Shown here: in pieces, positions 36,765-47,197 of the stretch
How positions within the stretch are numbered: the stretch's first letter is position 1
Layout of the letters: each line of letters opens with the position of its first letter
NCBI RefSeq assembly: GCF_025602895.1
Contig: NW_026516310.1
Location: forward strand, 94,157-158,156
DNA length: 64,000 nt
Reading direction: 5' to 3'
Source of the DNA: Polychytrium aggregatum
Lineage: Eukaryota > Chytridiomycota > Chytridiomycetes > Polychytriales
Notes under the pieces: model-generated
Told to the model about the DNA's origin: nothing
Seen by the model: only the letters and a program-made list of their open reading frames with translations
Database searches by the model: none
Translations under genes and position numbers: made by a program

Positions 36765-37030
36765 CGGGGCGGAGCGACTCGAGGAGATCGATGGTCTTGA
36801 TCTCGAGAATGCACGGAGATGTCCAAATGGCCGAATGCGGACACTGCATTACTGCATCGCGGCACCAAGCCCGGTCGAACGAGCAGATTGGCCGGATGTA
36901 TTCAAGGCCATGCTCCCGAAACCAACCGAAGCCACTGGATTGCCAACAAGCACCGCAGTGCAATCCCATGGCCTGCCCACCGCGGCCTACAGATCAGCAG
37001 GCTTCACCCCAGGGCATCTCGTCCTGTTTC
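36765..37030 (+). pseudogene. Fanzor C-terminal fragment, forward copy (fragment C2)
   Basis: Reads AERLEEIDGLDLEN, aligning with FKRLESPEYLDIDS of the longest copy. In another frame MAECGHC corresponds to the RSCASC knuckle. Then VFKAMLPKPTEATGLPT aligns with VFKTMLPKPTQTKRLPT. The RuvC-III stretch is deleted between these blocks. The 3' end near 37030 is unclear. Confidence 0.75.
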
Positions 37031-37179
37031 GTTCCGAACGAGCTGTATTTTGGAAACGTCGTGGTCCTCGGCTTGACCGCTCCAGATCACATCGGGAGCG
37101 CCGGTACTCCTGAAAACTTTGCTTCCACAAATGCCGTCAAAGTGCCGATGATCATCATGCACGTCGTTGGGGCGTGTGC

Positions 37180-38459
37180 TCATTGAATCATGCACGTTCG
37201 GGATGTGGCGGCGCTTTCGTTTTTCTTGGGGCCCTTGGTCGACTGCCCGTCGATGCTGTGCCGCACCTGTGTGCTTGACACTGGAGGCGGAGGCTGCTTT
37301 GGCGGCTTTGGCTGGGGTATGATGACGTTGGCCTTGACAACGGGCTGGGAAAAGCGAGCCCATGGTGTGTCAGGATGAGTACGAGTCCGATGACGGCAGA
37401 ACGATCGCGGGCACTGAATCTGGCTCGACGCAGACGCTGCTTACCGCCATCCCTTCGATTTCAGAGCCCTTGAGAGGAATGCCAAGAATGTCGGCAGCGA
37501 TCCGAACGATGGAGGTGCTGACCGAGTCGCCCGTCTTTGCCGAGACCAGAAAGGAGGCCATATTGTACTCCTTGGCAAACATCAGATGCCGCTCGACTGT
37601 AACTGTTCGCATGTGGATCATGTCCACTAGAATGCGGTGCAAGATCAGTCAGATCAAGAGGCCGGGGAACCACGGCGGAACAGGCGTGTCGAACCTGGCC
37701 CATCCACGACGCAGCGAGCTGATTGTGGGATTGGGATGCGAGCTGCTCGTCTACCTGCTCAGGGCAAGCCGGAGGAGGGAGCGAGTCGACTTACTCTTGT
37801 TTCCCACAAGTACCGAGTAGGGCAGCCTCACGTCAACCATGAGATGCGCTTCAGCATCAGGAGAGCCTCCGGCCTCGGCTGCAGACTTGGGTCCTCCCTC
37901 GCCATGGCTTTGTGCAGAGAGCGACAGGCTACGCTGTGCCATCGCGGAGGGATCGCTTGCCGGGGCGACAAAGCTCGCCCTATCGCCGCGCAGATAAATC
38001 TGCTTGACGAGCTCCATCCAGGCTTCCAGATGGTGAAAGGAGCCCACGTGTGTGATGTCGTAGACAAGCACCAAAGCGTCGGCTGAGAAAAGGTAGTTGC
38101 TTGCCATCTTTGAGGTCAAGATCTGGCCGCCGGCGTCCCAAAGTTGGATGGTAATCGATCGATCCCCTGTGCAGAGAGTCGGGCGAGCAGAATAAGCCGA
38201 TGCGCTTGCGAAGAGGGGAGGAACGAGCCCGACGAATGAACTGCACCGAAGGCGCTCGCGATAGTAATGCGCTGGATGCCCGACCCTGCAGTACAATCCG
38301 CTTCTGAAAAAAGTCCAGTCCCAGCGTTTGATGGTACTCGGACGAGATGCAGTCTTGCGAGAACCGTTGCGCCAGGCTGGTCTTGCCCGTGGCACCATCG
38401 CCCAGCAGGACGAACTTGAGGAGTGGCTCTGGCCCTGATGGTGATACTCCGTCCAGCAT
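37180..38459 (-). CDS. RAB28: RAB28 small GTPase
   Basis: Start at 38459 (MLDGVSPSGPEPLLKFVLLG). P-loop GDGATGKTS; switch I HQTLGLDFFQKRI; after an intron, G3 WDAGGQ, where RAB28 characteristically has WDIGGQ. The NKxD motif is built across an intron: GNK(A) joined at the tag acceptor gives GNKMDMIHMRT. G5 is SAKTGDS. LGIPLKGSEIEG then splices (donor 37444, acceptor 37345) to a last exon at 37180-37344 that reads PVVKANVIIP and ends in the prenylation box CMIQ, stop 37180-37182. Reading through the last intron instead gives a soluble-looking end at 37370. An insertion of about 45 Ser/Ala/Gly-rich residues precedes LVGNK. RAB28 acts at the base of cilia/flagella and is a BBSome/IFT-linked cargo in several organisms. 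Confidence 0.92.
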
Positions 38460-38877
38460 TGCCTGCGTCGCTCGCGAGAGTAGTTGCTGATGGAGTGCGG
38501 GCAGAAATGGGTGGATGGATAGATAAATGGAAGAGAGGCGAGATTTGGACCAGCAAAAGGTGCAACGGTGCAGCGATGCTTGGTGGGAACATGCCCCTTG
38601 GTTCACTCTGTAGCGCGGGCCATGAGGGTTCAGCGCAATCACGACCGCTCTCGCTCGGATGGTGTCGCCAGGGCGGCAAGCCTCCATCAGACAACCAGAC
38701 GATCTGGATCGAGTTTCCCTCGCCCTGTGGTCCCTGTGGTCCATCGAGGCGACAACGGCAGCAATGAGTCGACGCTCGGTTGGCGGCCCGGCATCGACCG
38801 ATCTAACACTGTATTGCACAAGTTGGAGCCGATGGCCCGAGCAGCAACATCAGCTGCACACGCCACATGCAGTGCGC
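38460..38877. other. Intergenic region between RAB28 and coatomer zeta
   Basis: About 420 bp between the RAB28 start and the coatomer zeta stop, both on the reverse strand. It probably holds the RAB28 promoter and the zeta 3' UTR. No repeat or site stands out. Confidence 0.5.
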
Positions 38878-40015
38878 CTATTGTCGCAGAGATTTGGTGA
38901 GCTGGTCTCGGGCGGCCTGCAGGGCTTGAGCGATTGTCTGCTCAGCAAGAGGAATGCTCTCGCCCTCATTCTTCTTGGTAACTCGCCCGGCGACCTGGGA
39001 GGAATCCGACTCGAGGATAATGCTTTGTGCACAGCACGATGCAAGTCGAGTTACGAGACGGCGAATGGTTAGGACGGCGTTCGTGGAATGCCAGCTCGAT
39101 ACCGATTCTGCCCAAAGAGGCTGTCGATCCGGCACGGTCGACTATCGACTCGCCATCGACTGAAGCGATCAGCGAGATCGCCGCTATGCGTACCCGTCGT
39201 CTATTGTCTCGTCCAGGGCCAGAATGGCCAAATCCAGATTCTCGAGGATCGACCGCTTCTCTGGGGACTGCTCGCTGCAGTCACAGCGCAAACGATGGCA
39301 AGCGTGACGCAAGGAGAAGAGATGTGAGTGTGAGTGTGGCTTGATCGTATCACTTGGAGACGGTAAGGAGACCGGCTGGCGCCCAGAGGCCAAACCACAC
39401 CCGCGACTTACCGGAAGAGCATGCACAGAGCCTCATAGTAGGTGTTGAGAATGCTGGCGAGAATGAGCTCGTTTTCCTCAAGAGATCCAATGATGTAGAT
39501 GAAGATATCGATGTTGAACTTGTAGACGACGATCTGGTTGTCGATCATTATGATGTGGTCGCCGATCGCTGAATGCAGAGCCAGGGTGGCAGGCAGCGTT
39601 TCAGCCGGCACGAGCAAGAGTGTCAGAAAGGGACTGCTGCTGTCGGCGACGCATCCAGCTGATCTGCACCGACCCACAGCCGTGGCTGTCCAGAAGGTAT
39701 ATCACAATTCCAGTCTGCATCGCGAGTCTCGGCAGCCCATCAGCATCCAGCGATCGCAGTCCACGTCAGCTCAGCGAGCGGTCACGAGCTGATGATTCGA
39801 GATGGGAGCTATAGCGAGCAGCAGTGCCGAGAATCGGAGCGGCTGCGAAAAGTACCAGATGCGCTGCTTGATTTCTTGGTCTTTTCAAACAGGGTCTTTT
39901 CGAAAGCCTTCTGGTCCTTGGCGGTAGGGTACTCGGACGAGTAGTATTTTGACAACAGACGCTTGCCCTCGGAATCGAGGATAACAATGGCGTTGATGCT
40001 CTTGAGTGTCAGATT
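38878..40015 (-). CDS. RET3: Coatomer subunit zeta (COPI), first codons unresolved
   Basis: A small COPI adaptor subunit of the AP sigma type, acting in Golgi-to-ER traffic. Reverse-strand exons: NLTLKSINAIVILDSEGKRL with KYYSSEYPTAKDQKAFEKTL (39880-40015), VVYKFNIDIFIYIIGSLEEN and ILASILNTYYEALCML (39415-39570), SPEKRSILENLDLAILALDE (about 39200-39270), and IILESDSSQVAGRV with LAEQTIAQALQAARDQLTKS (38878-39060). The order and blocks match yeast Ret3 and animal COPZ1. The exon at 40015 begins with an acceptor (ccccag), so a short 5' exon with the ATG lies upstream, probably between 40.03 and 40.85 kb. I could not fix it. Confidence 0.92.
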
Positions 40016-40849
40016 CTGGGGCCGAGGAAGAGAGCATGAGCGACTCCACTCTTGGCCAGTCCTTGCTTTGGCAACGGATGAGTTTCAAGATATGATGCAT
40101 CTGTGGCGGCGATGCCACCTCGAAGCAGTCCCGGTGTTTGCAAAGAGCACGGAAACAAGTGGGTGGCATGGCAATACGGGGAGCGATCTCGCCGAAGCAG
40201 AACAGGTCTACGACCGAGGCGGCGGAGGAGAGCGCAGACAGACACCATGTGGATTGGCGGGTGCGAGCTTACAAGCGATGAGTGGACCATGGCTCCTGGA
40301 GACAAACAGATGGCAGATGCGGGCGGCGACGGAGTGTGCGATGGATGCAGCGAGAGGATGCGCTGGAGGCAGGGGCGCGACGCAAGCCGAAAGCGGAAGC
40401 GGCAAGGCGCAAGGCGCAAGACGCAAGGCAAAAGGCGCAAGACGCAAGATCGGCTCGATCCGGCTGCAGCCGCGGTCGCCAAAAAAACGCCATTGCTTGC
40501 GCATCCAAGACAGCACTATCAATTTTTTCCGGCCCCTCGCGGCTGCTCATCTCGGTCACCTGAAAGTCACGTTGTATGTGGCGCAGCAAAAGTTGGAATC
40601 CGGCCATGGCCGGTTGGCGGCATTTGGTATCACCTTGAGCCGATTGACGGTGGTGGTGGGCGACTGGTGTGGAGGAATGACCAATTGTATCATTGTTGGA
40701 AGCTCCACTCCGATTGCGGACAAGAACCACCACCATCTGAATCTCTCTGGTTGGAAACCTAGTCAAGCGTGGCTGTGTGTCAGCGAGATGACATGATCGT
40801 TTGGCTATCAGGCAAGACTCACCTTGACAAGATGTTTTCCCACGACTGA
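40016..40849. other. Region upstream of coatomer zeta with purine-rich hexamer repeats
   Basis: Should hold the first zeta exon and its promoter. It contains a cgcaag(g/a)-type repeat (40381-40450). A good reverse-strand donor (gtgagt) lies near 40824, and another possible one near 40560. No coding exon could be confirmed. Confidence 0.4.
40381..40450. repeat. Degenerate cgcaag(g/a) hexamer repeat
   Basis: About ten imperfect units with strong purine bias on the plus strand, upstream of coatomer zeta. Confidence 0.75.
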
Positions 40850-41797
40850 TTGAGCGAGCGATGCGTTTCTGGATCCGAATCAAGGACGCCACTGCACAGT
40901 ATCTCTGCCAGCCCAAAATGCGCTGGTTTTGAGGAGATTCTCTCTTCCCCAAGGGCAGAACCAGCCATCGCTGCTATTTTCTCGCCAGATGGCTCCCAAG
41001 CGAAAGACACCAGCCAGGCGACCAAGTGGATCCAGAGCACCCACAAGATCCTTGGTCTGCAGCAATGGATGAGCACCACACCAAGTCCCAAGATCCCTGG
41101 GTTGGATCCCTTCCTGCGATACATTCGCCATGTGTTCGATGGAGACATGCTGGACAAGCAGCTGTACTTCAGCCTGACCCGGCGACGGCGATTCAAGCGA
41201 CTCGATCTCTACAGCAAGCGACAGCGCACCGTCCACGAGATGTGCAAGCAAGTCATCGACCAGGCACCAAAGGAGACCGAAGTGGTGATTGCCTTTGGGA
41301 ATGCCTCGTGGAAGCAAGGGAAGGGATACGCATCCAGTCCCAGGAGGCTCAGGTTCGCCAAGTATTTCGAGCAATTCCACCATCACCAGAGACGCCCACC
41401 AGACCGATCCGTCTCCAAGATCCATGTGTGCTCGGTGAACGAGTTCAACACATCCCAGGTGTGCTCACATTGCCAGGAATTCAAGCGACTTGAGTCACCC
41501 GAGTATCTTGATATCGATTCACCACACTTTGTCCGGAGCTGTGCAAGCTGCCATACGCTGTGGGATCGAGACATCAATGCAACCAGGAATATGATCTCGG
41601 TATGCCAGTCGATCATCGCCACAGGAGATCGGCCGGGTGTATTCAAGACCATGCTTCCCAAACCAACCCAAACAAAGAGATTGCCAACGAAGACAGGAGT
41701 GCAATGCCATGGCCTGCCCGCTGGGCCTACAAGTCAGTCAGCGGGGTTCAGACATCTGAAGCCAGAAATGGGATCTGTCCCGTTTCTTTCTGGATAG
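40850..41797 (+). mobile_element. Fanzor (eukaryotic TnpB-like) ORF, 5'-truncated, fragment D
   Basis: A single open frame of 315 codons. From about residue 90 it follows the Fanzor/TnpB C-terminal plan: a basic helix (LTRRRRFKRLDLYSKRQRTV), the Fanzor block VVIAFGNASWKQGKGYASSP, and VCSVNEFNTSQVCSHC, where the Glu sits in the position used as the rearranged RuvC-II residue. A four-Cys zinc ribbon follows (CSHC...CASC) and then RuvC-III WDRDINATRNM with its Asp. The tail reads GVFKTMLPKPTQTKRLPTKT. No RuvC-I DPG-type motif is found upstream, so one catalytic Asp is missing and the product should not cut DNA unless the first half is encoded elsewhere. Residues 1-85 look unrelated. Fanzors are RNA-guided nucleases carried by eukaryotic mobile elements. 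This is the best preserved of six loci in the window. Confidence 0.85.
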
Positions 41798-41925
41798 ACT
41801 GTAAGCATCTTGTTCCTTGTGCATTTCGACAGTGGATGCCGGGTCGCCCATATTCTGGGCAGTCCACTTCGGGGTTGCCGTCCCTCTTGGGATGGTCGAT
41901 GGGAGGTGTTTGACTCCCTTGTGCA

Positions 41926-41927
<2 letters not shown>

Positions 41928-41962
<35 letters not shown>
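41928..41962. repeat. (TG)n dinucleotide microsatellite
   Basis: About 17 uninterrupted TG units. Confidence 0.98.
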
Positions 41963-41963
<1 letters not shown>

Positions 41964-42107
41964 CGGCGAGAGGCTTCTCGCCTTCCCTCGGGGGTCTCTC
42001 GCCAGAGACTGCTCTTCTCGCCTTCCGAGGTGGCTCCGAGAGCGCGTTTTTTCGTTCTCGCTCATTTTTTTAACAAGAAATTTTTTCATAGTGCAGGCGC
42101 CAAACAT

Positions 42108-42181
42108 CTGCAACCGCATCGGCATCGGCTTCTGCAACCGCATCTGCATCTGCAACCGCATCGGCATCGGCTTCTGCATCT
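42108..42181. repeat. Imperfect hexamer-based tandem repeat
   Basis: Units such as tgcaaccgcatc, ggcatcggctt and tgcatc alternate, with a longer block of about 48 bp repeated about one and a half times. Confidence 0.75.
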
Positions 42182-42319
42182 GTCGAACGTCGGCTCACTG
42201 CTCAACGCTCGTCGCCTCCTCCCCCGGCACCCTTCCGTTCTGCACCAGCCGTTTCCCAGCCAGTCCCAGCCAGTCCCAGCCAGCAGCGCCCAACTGCCGT
42301 CCCAGCAACAGCTTCGACC

Positions 42320-43671
42320 ATGTCTGCCTCAACACCAGCTGCCATGGCTCCGACCTCGTGGAGGCGCTATATCCCTTCAAGGGGATGGCTCATCTTCTTG
42401 GGCATCACCTCCTCGATTGCCTCCGCTGCCCTCTACGACAAGTACCAACTCAAGATTGTCCGCGAAGATCTCAAGAAGCGAGCCTCGCAGCTCGCAGCAA
42501 TGCCGATGGATACGCGAGAGACCCCCAGAAAGGTCCTCGTCTATCTGGCGCCCTCTCAGTGGGCTACGTATTCGTTCAAAGAGTTTGTCAAGCCCGGTAC
42601 GTTGTCATGAAAGCCACCTTGAGCCGGAGCATGTGACGGAACAGCGCCGATGCGATCTCGGCAGCGATCTCGGCAGCGATCTCGGCAGCGATATCGATGC
42701 GTTGGTTGTTTCCCACACGAGTGCAGTCATGGGCATTCCTGTTCAAAACACAGGCGACTCCGATCTCGCTGCAAGGCCAAATGCGCATGCACCAGTGGTT
42801 GGGTTTGGTGCCAACCCCACTGGCGCTTGAATCGGCGTCGCTGGACATGAAAAATGTCTAACCGTTTCTTCGTAATCGCCCCCTCGTTTATCTTGGTTGC
42901 TTGGGTACGTCAGTTTTCGATGCCGCCGCCCTCGATTACGAGATCCTGGAGCCGTCCAAGCCCCATATTGTCCGAAAGGCCATGCGCGAGCTCATCTGGC
43001 GTGGCAAGGAAGAGCAGATCGAGCGGGAGGAAAAGTACCGCCAAGCCGTTCTGGCTGCACCAAAGACGTGGTTTGGCGGCCGTATCCCTGTGGAGCTGGA
43101 GGAGGAAGACAACCCTGTCTTGGCACACTCGTACCGCTACTCGTCCCGGCGGGCTTTGGTCGCTGTCGGCCCCGAGGCCTGGGGCGAGCTGCTGGCTGGC
43201 CTTGAGGAAGGATCGCTGTCGACTCGTCCGCCGCCCAAAGAGCTCACCGAGACTGAGCTAGAGCCCGCGGAAACCGCTGCCGATGCAAGTCTCTCCGAGG
43301 CCGACCGCAAGAAGAAGGAGACCGAGCGGCAACAAGAACGACAACGGCGGGAAGAGCAGGAAAGCTTGCATCCCCAACTCGAGTTGGCACAGTCCAACCT
43401 GCCTCCCCAGTTTGCCTTCCCCATCATTTCGTTCGTCCCTGGCAAGAATCTGACGGGTTTCAAGAACTTCCCCATGCGCATCGCCGGCTGGTTCAACCAG
43501 CGTGCGACGGCCAAGGAAGTTGGAGAGGAGGCTCTCAAGATCGTCTTTGAGAAAACGAGAGCTTTTGACTCGGACCGGGATTACTACTTGGGACACGAGC
43601 ACCTTCCCCAGGACCAGTGGCCATCGAAGCCCGATCCTGTCATTGCCGAGAGACTTTCGGTGTATGCTTAG
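42320..43671 (+). CDS. TIM54: Mitochondrial inner-membrane translocase subunit Tim54
   Basis: ATG 42320, stop 43669-43671. Tim54 belongs to the TIM22 complex, which inserts carrier proteins into the inner mitochondrial membrane, and is a fungal lineage gene. The N-terminus has the family pattern: a basic segment, a membrane span (GWLIFLGITSSIASAALYDK), then RKVLVYLAPSQW and YSFKEFVKP. An intron (donor after position 42599, acceptor before 42918) joins VKP to VFDAAALDYEILEPSK, matching the family's VKPxLxAxAVDYE. A coiled, Glu/Arg-rich middle and a C-terminal EALKIVFEKTRAF and PDPVIAERLSVY block follow. The 'MGTS' start at 42901 is an artefact of reading through the acceptor. Confidence 0.87.
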
Positions 43672-44396
43672 AATGGAATACGAAATGTGCCTTCTCTCGA
43701 CAATGTCCTTTGAGCACACGCGGACACCCCTCGTCCAGAGCCTGCAATATAGTCTACCTCGACAGCCCAAGATTTTCGCCGCCGATGAGGATGACAATGA
43801 CGAATAGTGCGATGGTCTATGCAGTAACGACACTTTACCGTCGGCATGATGGTGATGGCCGAGGGGGGGGGCGAACTGTCGTCATTTTGATGGTTTGTCA
43901 TATCGGTGTTGGCCCAAGAACTTGGTTACAGTGTGCAAGTCGCTCATGGGATCGGCCGGCGGGATGCGTGAACATTGCAGCCAAAGCCACTGGCATCAAC
44001 GGCGGCAGGATGGGAATGATTTGATGAGGCCCCTGATGCGTATTTCCCAACTCTCTTCCTCAGCCATGATCATATGAGTGGACTGTATTTGCTGCTTCTC
44101 TAGAGAGCTGTGTTTGCTCAATGCAGTGCATGATGTCAGAGAACTTGTGCGCCTATGTGTCTATCGATAACAAGCCCACATCGACCAACGCACCGATAAA
44201 AGTCCCTCGCGAAGGTTTATTCGCAGAAACCCAGTGCCCAGCCCCAGAGCGGTATTCACATGGTGCCATCCTCAGCACCGAGGCAACGCTCGGATAGCCA
44301 GCTAGTCTCAACTTTGGAAACGACCCTCGGAAAGAGCCAGCGGCTGTTGGTGATGGCACAGGCGCGCCCTTATGATGTGCGGGCTTTGCCGTCAAG
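43672..44396. other. Convergent intergenic region between TIM54 and the GT32 gene
   Basis: About 725 bp holding the 3' ends of both genes. There is a G run at 43864-43872. I see no gene, transposon remnant or strong repeat here. Confidence 0.6.
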
Positions 44397-46236
44397 CTAC
44401 ATCTTCTCCAGCCCCATTTCGGTCGTGAGGTCAGCGTTCATCATCTGTGGCTCCCAGCTGTGACTCCAGTATGTTATCGATACCGTCCGCTCTGTTGTGA
44501 CAAGGGCCTTGCATCGTTCGACGTTGAACATGCGAATGTTGGTTGCAGCGCAGACCTGGTAGTGCGGAGAGATGTTGCTCCAGTCGTACGGAAACACAAT
44601 GTCTGCGGGGGGTGGGTGGGGTGGAGGTGACAAGTACTGTCAAATGTATGCGTGGGCGGCCTCTCGATGCGAAGGGCTGCCCGATCGGTGCCGATGGATC
44701 GCTCGATTATATGCCGATCGACCGCTCGATTCCACCCTGCAAACCCTTGGGACATGATGCACACACGGCTCAACGTCATGGGACTCACTCAGTCGCTGCC
44801 TACCTGCATCTGCGATGAATACCGGCTCTCGCTGAGCCAGAGGCAGCTGAATATAATTCAAAAAGACTCGATGGAGCATGGCAGGACCGGTGACATACTC
44901 GGCGTTGACGCTCAGCCAGGGATCTCCATGGCTGCGACGGTGCTCCATGGTGTTCATGATGTCTTGCAGACAGTGCATCCAGTAGGAATGATTGGGCTTG
45001 GATGCCATCCAGGCATTAGGCAGGCTGTGCTGCCACCAGGGACTGATCTGAGTGCCCATCTGGCCCAGAATCAGCTCGCGACCTTCCACCAGGTCGTCAA
45101 GGGGCCTCAGGGACTCCATGTCGAGGTCAGCATAGACTGGGGTACCAAGTCATCGATGGCCATCCAATAGTTGAGCCAAACGACCGGGTCATTGGAGTCC
45201 CATCAAGTCCAAGACACGACCGGCATCACCAAGCACAGATACATGTCAGGTCAGAATACGAGTGGAAGACGATCAGCTGGGTTAGAAAATAGCCTCACTT
45301 GCCTCGTGGGAAACAGAGACCCAATCGGCGTCCATCTCATCACTGCATCGAGAGACTGGCACCAAACGTCGTCTGCCATTGACAGGACACACCCAGATTC
45401 TCCGAGTCGGTCGGCTCGATGCGTTCAGCTCTCGCACATCGCCAACAGCATCGTATGATCTTTGGGCCAGGGCGGCTCTGGACAGCGGGCACCACCAGCC
45501 GCCAGCCGCCATCCCGCTCTGACGATTACCTCCTCCGTATTTATGCATGTAGATATATCGGGCTGCGTCAGCGCGCATAATTGGCTTTGGAAGCGAGTCA
45601 TAGGTGCTCAGGAACCACGGATAGTGGTGACTAACGAGATTGCGGTTCTCCTCATCGGTCCAGAGGATATAGGTCCAATTCGGATGGTTGGCTTTCCAGG
45701 TGGCGGACCAGTGCTCGAATTTCTGGAAGGATGGCAGGGCGCGATTGTCCGGTCGAGCGACATGACATGGCGAAGAGAGCGAGGAGGTGAGGAGAGAGCG
45801 TGTTCGAGCTGCATCGACAGCAACAGTGGCAGTGGCCGATTCGAGTGTGCATTGGCCACGGGCGGAACGATGATACTCGCAAGCATAACGCAGGACGGGT
45901 GATATCGAGAGTCACTCCGCGTGCAATCGTCAGCACCCACGCAGCGACACGAACCGTGGGCAGGCAATCTGTCTTCCAGCTCTGGTGAATGATCTTTGGA
46001 AACGGCCGCCGCGCCTCGTCGAGCATGTCGGGTGTCGACTTTGATATGTAGGCGACATCAATCTTGCGGAAATGCGGCCGCAGATGGATCACGATGAAGA
46101 CCACAGCAAGGACGATGGTCAGTCTGCTCAAACACCGCAGCACCGGCCGATACAGCCGCAATTCATTGACGGCGAGCAGCTGGAGAATCACGGGCTTGTG
46201 GCCGATCTTGTAGTATTGCGGCAGCAAGGGTTTCAT
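44397..46236 (-). CDS. GT32-family (Och1-like) type II Golgi glycosyltransferase
   Basis: Start at 46236 (MKPLLPQYYKIGHKP), stop 44397-44399, several introns. A signal-anchor (LTIVLAVVFIVIHL) near residue 42 is followed by FPKIIHQSWK, the GT32 N-terminal signature. Next is FEHWSATWKANHPNWTYILW (about 45660-45720), then MRADAARYIYMHKYGG (about 45535-45578). After an intron the DxD block VYADLDMESLRPLDDLVEG (45080-45140) gives the usual GGxYxDLD context once spliced. Later exons carry SPWWQHSLPNAWMASKPNHS, with GDPWLSVNAEYVTGP nearer 44890. The last exon starts DIVFPYDWSN and ends in HSWEPQMMNADL. GT32 enzymes include alpha-1,6-mannosyltransferase Och1 and sphingolipid mannosyltransferases. The donor and acceptor sugars here are not determinable by eye. 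Confidence 0.86.
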
Positions 46237-47197
46237 GGCTGCGTTGGCTCGATGGCGGATCGGGGTCGTGGAATAGAATGCAGGTCAGGCGGCAGAGTAG
46301 CTTGAGAGGAAAAGGCCAGAATCTCTGTCGTCGAGAAGAGATCCGATCGGACAAGGGCGCTGCGACCGCCGGACGAGACTGATACGCAGGGAGGATATGA
46401 TTGTCGGAAGCCGCGACTGCCAGGAGCAAGCAGCGAAGAGGCCGAATCGCGCTGTGATGCGTCGATCGGGCGCTGTGGTGGAAATCGGGTGGATGCCGGT
46501 GGCAAACGGGCTCTGCAAATCGATCCGACCGGGCGAGGAGGCCGTCCCTGGCTCAGGCGAGGCCGGACTGGCTGGGGCCAAGATCGAAACGATGGTGTTG
46601 CTTGGGGCGGCGGGGTTTCCCGCCATATTTTCGGGATCCTGGCATCGGCGCAGAGCGCCGCTGTTTCCCGCCGCTCCTCCAAAGGCTGCATATCCTGGAC
46701 CGACGGCATCGGCGGGGACAGGACGGTCTGTTGAAAAGGACAACTCTTGAGCACACCGCACGGCCGTGTCGGTTCGTGTTGGTGTGTGTGGCATGGCCGT
46801 GCATATCTCGGATCAATGCCATGGGCGACGGCAATGGTGCGCCATGAAGAGTCCATGACTGTGCTGGTAGATGATTGCCGACGGCGATCCAGATCCAAAT
46901 CCAGATCCAAATCCAGATCCAGATCCAGATCCGCAGCATGGCGCATCACACCGGGTCCAGCACGCAGCACGAGTCACAGCCGGAATCAGTCCATGGAAGC
47001 CTCCATGATGGACATCTCTCTAGGGGCGCAGCCCCGATTCGTCCTCAGTTCCGAGAATTCAAGAGCGGAAAGGGCTGTCGCGAGCCCACAGGCGGAGGGA
47101 TGCTGTTGTTGGGTGGCCAAAGATCCACCCGGGTCTCTATTTGGGCTCAAATCATAGTAAGTCGGCGTGGCCGCCTCGTTCGCCCGGCACGATCAGA
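46237..47197. other. Intergenic region between GT32 and GT71 genes with a hexamer repeat
   Basis: About 960 bp upstream of GT32 and downstream of GT71. It holds an agatcc/aaatcc repeat (46886-46932). A 245-codon reverse frame runs through here and ends at the GT32 start, but its composition follows the repeat and it resembles nothing. Confidence 0.55.
46886..46932. repeat. (AGATCC/AAATCC)n microsatellite
   Basis: About eight hexamer units, with A/G variation at one position. Confidence 0.95.

Larger units (their letters stand above)
36478..37179. other. Convergent intergenic region with head-to-head Fanzor tails
   Basis: About 700 bp between the 3' ends of the paladin-like gene and RAB28. 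It is occupied mainly by two Fanzor remnants (36672-36755 reverse, 36765-37030 forward). Nothing else is recognised. Confidence 0.55.
41798..42319. other. Intergenic region with (TG)n and cat-rich repeats, upstream of TIM54
   Basis: The left end holds the Fanzor 3' flank (ctttctggatagactgta near 41786-41803). A (TG)n run (41928-41962) and an aaccgcatcggcat-type repeat (42108-42181) follow. The rest is likely TIM54 promoter. Confidence 0.6.

Noticed and set aside
37370-37444. RAB28 ending at the stop at 37370
   Set aside because: This would delete the prenylation signal; splicing at 37444/37345 restores the RAB28 C-terminus with CMIQ.
40381-40450. CRISPR-like short repeats
   Set aside because: Hexamer units are contiguous with no spacers, and the genome is eukaryotic; it is a simple repeat.
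42901-43671. Separate 256-codon gene beginning at 42901
   Set aside because: The apparent ATG is in the intron end; exon joining gives VKPVFDAAALDYE, so this is TIM54 exon 2.
46233-46970. Reverse-strand open frame of 245 codons just upstream of the GT32 gene
   Set aside because: It includes LDLDLD strings produced by the hexamer repeat, resembles no family, and ends at the GT32 start; it is best explained as chance.
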